DNA of 64,000 bases from Cliona cf. orientalis. Taxonomy: Eukaryota > Porifera > Demospongiae > Clionaida > Clionaidae. A program made the position numbers and the translations under genes. The stretch covers positions 1,692,545 through 1,756,544 of the forward strand of contig OZ005706.1 in assembly GCA_963930775.1 (NCBI GenBank), given 5' to 3'. Shown in pieces: positions 57,933-64,000 of this stretch (positions within the stretch are counted from its first letter, which is position 1; the number at the start of each line of letters is the position of its first letter). Below the pieces are notes generated by a model. It was not told the DNA's origin and did no database searches. It was given only the letters and a program-made list of their open reading frames with translations.

Positions 57933-58190
57933 TAGTTTGTACAATGACTATTGCAGCAGCTATTGTATACAAAATATTACCTCCTATATTTGCATAGTTG
58001 TGTTTATTTCTCACGGATACAAAAGACTAATTAAAATTCGGTAAACAAACCTACGTACAGCGCTGGGTGAATTCTGATTCGCATTCCCATTCTGTTTAAC
58101 ACCAGTGTTTCGAGAGCGCATGCGCTGACACAAAGCGACCCACCCACGCACACTGCAAACAAGTCGGTCAACGCTCAAGGGGAGCTCAAG

Positions 58191-59108
58191 ATGTCGGTGA
58201 AGAAAGAAGAATTACAGAGGCTACTCGATGACAGTAACTGGAAAGAGGCTTCTGAGATTGGATACTCACTGAAGGAACTGATTGACAAGTATCTGAATGA
58301 AGTGGGGCCCCAAGCAGTGGTAGAACTGACCGCGTTGAAAGAAGCTATAGAAAAGAGCTACAATGATTCACGAAAGGCCAGGATTGCTGGAACAACAGCC
58401 ACTGTAACTGGATCGGTCATAGCCATCGCGGGATTCGGTCTGAGCTTTGTCACACTTGGTGCTAGTCTTGGACTTACGGTTGCTGGAGCAGTTCTAGCAG
58501 CTGCTGGTGGAGTTACAATTGGTGGGGCTGAAATAGGATATCTTGCAGTATCTCGAAAGAAGCTAAAGGAGACCGAGAAAGCATGCCAAGAAAGTAACGA
58601 AATGATGGAAGAGATAAAAAAACGTGGCAAGAAATACGAAGATCTCATAAAGTCACTTTCAACGAGACACCCCACATTCACTGAAGAAAACGTCTTTCAT
58701 CTGCTGAAACAAGCATGGGATTTTACGGGGCCAACACTCAAGACGTTCTACAATGGCTACAAGCTGATAGATGGTGCTGCAGATGTTGGAAGGACTGCAA
58801 TTACCACTACAAATTCTGTCAGAGCTGGAGTGCAAGCCGGAGCACGCACTGTTTATTTTGGGCTTGGGATATTCGGACGGGCATTCAGCATTGGGAGTGT
58901 AGCTTTTGATGTCCTATTCATACCTGTCGATATAGCAGTCTTGGTCAAATCTGCCTACGATGTTCACAAATATAAAGATGGGTATGGAAAATCCAATTCT
59001 GCTGCAGCTAAAAACATTGGAAAAGTCATGGAAAAGATGGAAACGAATAAAGAAAATCTAATAAAATTCCGAGATCTGTTACCAGGTACCGGTGCAGGTG
59101 CTATATAA
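58191..59108 (+). CDS. Apolipoprotein-L-like protein
   Basis: Single-exon ORF of 305 codons starting MSVKKEELQRLLDDSN. The N-terminal amphipathic helices (SLKELIDKYLNEV, LTALKEAIEKSY) precede a glycine/alanine-rich hydrophobic hairpin at about residues 66-112 (VTGSVIAIAGFGLSFVTLG, LTVAGAVLAAAGGVTIGGAE). Then come charged helices (KKLKETEKACQESNEMMEEI) and a second hydrophobic part (GIFGRAFSIGSVAFDVLFIP, VDIAVLVKSAYDVHKYKDG). This arrangement is that of the apolipoprotein L family, whose vertebrate members insert into membranes and act in innate defence and lipid handling. There is no signal peptide, so probably intracellular. Length is close to the 330-400 of the family. A broken paralogue is at 63364-63867. 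Confidence 0.75.
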   Translation: MSVKKEELQRLLDDSNWKEASEIGYSLKELIDKYLNEVGPQAVVELTALKEAIEKSYNDSRKARIAGTTATVTGSVIAIAGFGLSFVTLGASLGLTVAGAVLAAAGGVTIGGAEIGYLAVSRKKLKETEKACQESNEMMEEIKKRGKKYEDLIKSLSTRHPTFTEENVFHLLKQAWDFTGPTLKTFYNGYKLIDGAADVGRTAITTTNSVRAGVQAGARTVYFGLGIFGRAFSIGSVAFDVLFIPVDIAVLVKSAYDVHKYKDGYGKSNSAAAKNIGKVMEKMETNKENLIKFRDLLPGTGAGAI

Positions 59109-59581
59109 AACAGACCAAGATGAAGGAAACAATTAAATTTTAATTACATTTCTATGTATGCAGGTCTCAATCTAAAATTTTAACTATGCATGTACCTCTC
59201 TCTATCTTAGTAGATATAGTTGTTATTTTCAGTGGTGATTAGTTATTGTTAACACTTTAAAATTCTCAAATTTTGCTGTGAGGGGGGTGGATGTTTTTGA
59301 AAAATTAAATGCCATATTCAATGACTTGTAGGAAATGACCAAATTCGGTCAAAACAGCCCTTTCAGAGGCGTCAATCGTGTGTGACCCCTCATTGCATAT
59401 TCACAGTAAAAGTGAGAAATCACTTTATGAATGTGGTCGGTTGGCGCCAAAAGGAATTTAATATCAATATCCCATATGCACATGAATATATACTAGTAGC
59501 TAACTGACTGAAAAAATAAACAAGATTACGGTGTCCGAAAGTCACTGGACTAGCTAATTGATTATCTCATCATCAGCCAAG
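59109..59581. other. Spacer, no gene seen
   Basis: 3' flank of the ApoL-like gene and 5' flank of the next receptor, with no supported feature. Confidence 0.4.
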
Positions 59582-61111
59582 ATGAAGCTAGAGCAAGCTG
59601 TGGTCATATTTGTCTTCTGCAGCTGTCTAGTGGGGGCTTATATTGGTACAGATGGTCGGACACAAGGTATGTCAGCCAGCAAAATCATTAATTTTTGTTT
59701 TGTCTAATAGCCATGGCATACAACCATGCATACATTATTTCAGCAATGAGCACCATTGAACTTACATCCAGCATAGACAAGTCTGGTCGCCTAGCTGTGT
59801 GCCACAATGAGACTATAATGTACACATGTTGGACCGCCATTACTCCCACTCAGCATACTCTTACATGGAACATTGACATTAGTCCTCCACCAATTATTCA
59901 GAAACTCTTTTCTGTTAATGAAAGCAACAGTGGACGATTTGTGGCTGATAATAGATACTTTATGTATCTGCAAAATAATGGTGCCACGGATAATTATTTG
60001 CTATCCTTCCTTGCTATTCCATACAATCTAGAGTGGAATGGAACAGAAGTTCAGTGTATGAGTGGGCCTGTTTCTAAAAATCTTATTTATGTTGTGACAG
60101 GTAAGTAGATGTCACAAGCAATATATAACAGATATTACAGCATAGTTTCAGAGCATTGAAGTCTCAGTATATCCATTGAGTTCCCAAGAGCTGCCGTACC
60201 ACAGGATTTTAATCATAATTATGATCTTTTCAGGGTCACCCACACCACCATCGTCAGTTTGGCATACAGTAACACAAGACTACGTTGATCTTAATTGGAA
60301 CACCACCACTGAATCAGATACGGACTGCAGTATGGTAATGATCATAGTAGGTGACAAGAACTTGTTGAATGCGAGTCATCAAGCTGGAAGAGCAACATTA
60401 AACATCACTGAGTATCACTCCAATGACTCGATAGTGATTGAAATGTATGGAATCAACAAATGTGGCATGAAAAGCAATCGCAGCACGAAAGAAATAGTAA
60501 TAATAGGTAAGTAGCTACTCATATTAACTACCAGCAACAGTAATGAATGCACAGGAGTGTCTCAGAATCTCACCGCCACATGTGTGCATGACTCATGTGC
60601 ATGTAGATCTATAGCATGGCTCACTGTGTATGCCTGTTCAATATCAGGAGTATTGAACGTGCTACATACCCTGCAGCTGAACAGGGTGTTCTCTTCAGAG
60701 TCAGTGCATGATCTAGGAGTAGACTGGGCCGCATGGGCACTTATCTGGGATCAAAATTCCATGCGTTTGTATAGAAGCTGCTGCAGTGGCCCCTTAAAAT
60801 GCGGCTTACCCAGGAGTACGTGGGTGCTTGCCCGGGACACTACGGTATAACTATTAATTTTTTATTGTTCTTAATTGTTACCCCTGCACACACCCACAGG
60901 AAAGAATCCGACTACAGCACCTGTAGCTGAAACATGCCAAGATCAATTAATTTACATAGGATTTGGAGTGGGTATAGGTGGGTTAGTCATAGGACTAGTT
61001 TTGGGTGCCATACTTGTCACGATCTTATGCATATATCGATATTCGGGTTCAGGTCCTAAGCAGCAACCTGCTGATCAAGTACTGCATGGGCTAGAATCTG
61101 ATAATAATTAG
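59582..61111 (+). CDS. Single-pass receptor: Ig-like, FN3, transmembrane, short tail
   Basis: Four exons, 59582-59666, 59744-60100, 60234-60506 and 60900-61111, all in the same phase, give 308 residues. Signal peptide VVIFVFCSCLVGAY; Ig-like domain (LAVCHNETIMYTCWTAI, LTWNIDIS, GTEVQCMSG); FN3 (TPPSSVWHTVTQDYVDLNWN, DSIVIEMYGINKCG); transmembrane GFGVGIGGLVIGLVLGAILV; then a 25-residue tail (YRYSGSGPKQQ..) that has a Tyr but no NMAY motif. Compared with the receptor at 55797 it lacks the sushi exon. Same exon phases and layout, so the two are probably paralogues. Several N-glycosylation sequons (NET, NES, NGT, NTT, NIT). Confidence 0.8.
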
Positions 61112-61690
61112 TTGGGAATTATCTAAAAACAAATGCTCAAATGTTGACGAAAAACCATTATTTTCAAACAAAAAAATTATACGTGCAGTTCACATTTAAA
61201 TGGAGGGGGCTAAATCAATGTTAATAGACTACAATGCCATATTATTAATTTTTATTATAGCTAGCATTAATAATAATTATTATTTACAATTTTTTCACTA
61301 TTATTATGCAGTACAGTCCTTATTATTATTATTATTATGAATTAACACATCCCTAGTAGCTTCATTAATATTGTATTATGGTAAAAGGTCACTATTAATT
61401 TTATATATTAAAGTAGCATACTTAAGTCATGCAATAATCTTAAAGTGGCACAATTTGAAAATGAAAACGGATATAACTAGAGCTCATATAGAGCACATAG
61501 AGTAAGTTATAGGCTGATGGCACATGTAGGGAGTACCGAAATGATGTAATGCATAATTATTAGTATACGTAATGTGAATTATGTATAGAATGTATGTATA
61601 AATATATTATAGATATGTATCTATATTATTATTATGATGTAATGTATTAAATTTTGTTAATGGTACACCATACAGTGATGGAGAGCCTGG
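61112..61690. other. AT-rich spacer, no gene seen
   Basis: Very AT-rich, with (tta)n-type tracts near 61318-61340. No coding feature. Confidence 0.5.
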
Positions 61691-61691
61691 T

Positions 61692-61785
61692 GGGACTGTA
61701 AGACAGTAGGACAGTGGGACGGTAAGACAGTGAGACAGTAGCTAAGATAGTGGGACAGTAAGACAGTATGACAGTTGGATGGTAA
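61692..61785. repeat. Minisatellite of about 10-bp units
   Basis: Roughly nine imperfect copies of g(t/g)aagacagt/gggacagta. Confidence 0.85.
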
Positions 61786-61914
61786 TAATTATTTTTGGCC
61801 ATTCGGATAATTAGAGCGAGTACGGTATAATGCATTTTATTTATGATATGCTTAATTTACATCATGTGAAAAAGTGTATAATTAAAGCAGAGTTCAGCTA
61901 TAATATATTATATA

Positions 61915-62080
61915 ATGAACACACTATGTCACATTGTGGCCAGCTACCTCCTTGCTGTACTCTGGTGCTGTGAAACTTCCCAATGGAGGCCCATCTTTCT
62001 TGGCAGCTTCCACTAGCCAGGGATGGGTCTGGGGAGACGTACCAGAAGTGTACATGAGAGTCAACTATTTCTAGGTCCAT
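61915..62080 (-). pseudogene. Broken copy of amidohydrolase exon 1
   Basis: Starts MDLEIVDSHVHFW like the intact gene, then a 4-base insertion (ggggagacgtaccag against ggggcgaccag) shifts the frame. Homology ends near 61915, so the rest of the gene is missing. The upstream hairpin is retained. Confidence 0.85.
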
Positions 62081-62229
62081 CACTAAGTAGTTGGTCTCGT
62101 TCCCAATCTTCACATGGACTCGGGACTCTGGGTTTTGGGAACAAGACTAGACCACGACGCACATTGCTGCTCGCTGACCGTACGTACTGCGCATGCACAT
62201 TAGCCTGTTGACTACTGGAAGCTCTGTGC

Positions 62230-63230
62230 AACTTGATATTAATCTTTTTGATTAGATATGCCGGCAATGCCTCTCTCTCCAACCTGCCAAACATGTTGGT
62301 ATCAAGGAAGAGAACCTCCACTGAGCCTACCTCCACCCATTCTCTATGTGTCTGGAACCTCATTGCAACATGTAACAAGTGTAAGATACTTGGGAGTTGA
62401 ACTAACTCATGGTCTCTTCATATATCCGCCCACCAATGTACTCCTGATCCCACTTATGTCAGTGCCAAACTTGAAGGCCAGGCAGCTTATTGGATTACTT
62501 TACCATCATTTTTATAAGCATGCTAACATAGCCAATCTTCTCCAATTAAGTCATTTATCAGACCACATCTGGAATATTATGCAATTGTCTGGGATCCACA
62601 CCTCTCCTGGAGAAAATTCAGTGATTCACTCTGCGTATGTCCAATCCTCTGCGGTTAGCCAACAAATAGACGGGTTGCCTTAATATGATTAGCATGGCAA
62701 GGTCATAAATTAGAAAAATCAGTACCCTCAAGACATGTCGTTATGGCAATGATTTTTTTTTTAGATAATGCTATTGACCCATGTAATCATCACACTGAAG
62801 TTTGAGACTTGTCTGATCTATTGCTGATTTTATAAAAATCTTAGAAGTGAGCAATTTTCCCATATGTTTGTATTGCGGTAGGGCACATTTTGCCCTACTG
62901 CCATACAAACATATGGGAAAATTGCTCACTTCTAGGATTTTTATAAAATCAGCAATAGATCAGACAAGTCTCAAACTTCAGTGTGATGATTACATGGGTC
63001 AATAGCATTATCTAAAAAAAAATCATTGCCATAGCAACAAGCCTTGATGGTATTGATTTTCCGCATGTTCATGTGGCTTGAACTTTCATGTCATGAATTA
63101 CATTAAGGCAACCCGTCTATAGGCTAGTGGAGTCAACCAATTTTATAATTCTTTCTTTCCAAAAATCATTGCTCTTTGGAACTCTCTCCCCTCAATTCTT
63201 TTAAATCAGGCCTCAGTCAGCATTTTATGA
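62230..63230 (+). pseudogene. LINE reverse-transcriptase C-terminal fragment, split by a foldback element
   Basis: Left part: SGTSLQHVTSVRYLGVELT, KARQLIGLLYHHFYKHANI, then after a frameshift near 62552 FIRPHLEYYAIVWDPH. Right part, after the inserted element: YNSFFPKIIALWNSLPSI, the usual end of CR1/L2-like RT. 5'-truncated and frame-broken. Confidence 0.8.
62669..63117. mobile_element. 449-bp full-length palindromic (foldback) element with TA flanks
   Basis: The whole element is an inverted repeat: arms 62669-62886 and 62892-63117 around a 5-base centre (gtagggca cattt tgccctac). Ends are gacgggttgccttaat and attaaggcaacccgtc. It is flanked on both sides by TA, the target duplication of Tc1/mariner-type elements. 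The arms are almost identical except near the outer 100 bp. It splits the LINE fragment. Confidence 0.92.
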
Positions 63231-63363
63231 ACAAATCTAAGATGTCGCAGGATATCGATGTGGCGTGTACGTACTATATTGACGACCTTTACCATGTACA
63301 CCGTTCGAACTTGCAGCTATATTACGGTGGATGTGGTCAAATTTTTCATTAAATAAATCAAAG

Positions 63364-63867
63364 ATGTCGCAGGATAGCGTGAAGGACCGTGATTGTGAAA
63401 AGCTCCAAGAATTACTCGATGACGATACATGGAAAGAGGCTTCTGAAGTGGGACACGCGCTAAAGGAACTGATTGACAAGTATCTGCAAAATTCGGGACC
63501 GCAAGCAGTGGCAGAACTGACCGAGTTGAAGAAAGCTATAGAAAAGAGCTACAATTATTCACGAAATGCCAGGATTGATGGAACAATAGCCACTGTACTT
63601 GCAATAATTATAACCGTCGCAGCATTTGGCCTAGGTTTTATCACACTTGGTACATTGAAGTCTTGGACTTACAGTCATTGCAGCAGTTCTAGCAGCTGCT
63701 GGTGGAGTTACAATACGCGGGGCAGAAATAGGTTACCGTGACTTTGTAGTATCTCGAAATAAACTGAAAGAGGCGGAAAAAGCATGTCATAAATTAAATA
63801 AAATGATGCAAGAGATCAAAGAGCATGGTGACAAATACTTAAACCATATTGAGTCACTTTGTATATA
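63364..63867 (+). pseudogene. Apolipoprotein-L-like copy, frameshifted and truncated
   Basis: Reads MSQDSVKDRDCEKLQELLDD, then follows the intact paralogue (WKEASEVGHALKELIDKYL, GPQAVAELTELKKAIEKSYN) until a 4-base insertion at about 63655 shifts frame inside the hydrophobic hairpin. The shifted sequence remains recognisable (SRNKLKEAEKACHKLNKMMQ) to a stop at 63865-63867. The C-terminal 130 residues of the intact gene are absent. A 17-base word including aagatgtcgcaggata occurs both at its start and 124 bases upstream. Confidence 0.8.
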
Positions 63868-64000
63868 ATATTTCATGTCCAAAGTTACAACAAAGGATGC
63901 ACAAATAGCAGATATTATGCTAATACAAGTGAGCACCCTTGCTATACAACGAAACTAATAAATAATACAGTATGAGAGAAATGACATAACCCGTAGAGGT

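Noticed and set aside
60557-60850. ORF of 97 codons between exons of the second receptor
   Set aside because: Lies in an intron bounded by good splice sites whose joining keeps the receptor frame; its protein has no family resemblance.

Overview
This is a eukaryotic, animal-type window and most likely comes from a demosponge. The genes have short exons with GT..AG introns of roughly 50 to 1500 bases. The sequence is AT-rich and full of non-LTR retrotransposon pieces, small inverted-repeat elements and microsatellites. The receptor genes carry an Ig-type exon with a CITDRRPCC and GEWYFPDG pattern that I associate with sponge Ig-like receptors. The organism call is inference; no species is claimed.

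Layout. 1-766: 5' end of a glutathionyl-hydroquinone reductase gene (minus), a near copy of the complete gene at 22.3-24.3 kb. 2.7-4.9 kb: a divergently transcribed pair of single-exon paralogues of an unrecognised family with a C-terminal HEPN-like motif. 5.2-14.1 kb: repeat-rich, with a broken LINE and a few isolated exon-like ORFs. 14.26-18.72 and 19.40-22.92 kb: two diverged copies of one segment, each with a lone biotin-carboxyl-carrier exon (plus), an Ig/FN3 receptor (minus, damaged in both copies) and the 3' exons of the reductase (minus). 24.7-26.8 kb: complete four-exon pseudouridine-5'-phosphatase gene (plus).

26.98-52.67 kb: a 24-exon class XVI-type myosin gene (plus), about 2373 codons: PP1-docking and ankyrin N-terminus, complete motor, short IQ-like neck and an 1150-residue proline-rich tail in one exon. 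The tail carries SH3-ligand-like repeats, two blocks of repeated tyrosine motifs and two WH2-like actin-binding motifs. Its 8-kb intron 20 holds, on the minus strand, two tandem secreted-protein genes and a Tudor-knot ORF, and on the plus strand a complete DDE-like transposase.

53.0-55.6 kb: seven-exon amidohydrolase gene (minus). 55.8-61.1 kb: two single-pass Ig/FN3 receptors (plus; the first also has a sushi domain) flanking an apolipoprotein-L-like gene. 61.9-63.9 kb: broken copies of amidohydrolase exon 1 and of the ApoL-like gene, separated by a LINE fragment that is itself split by a 449-bp foldback element.

The reductase, the phosphatase and the amidohydrolase look like metabolic housekeeping genes. 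The myosin looks like an actin-remodelling and signalling scaffold. The receptors, secreted proteins and ApoL-like genes form duplicated, partly decayed families typical of fast-evolving surface or defence loci. Exon coordinates were derived by hand from splice signals and reading phase and need transcript confirmation.
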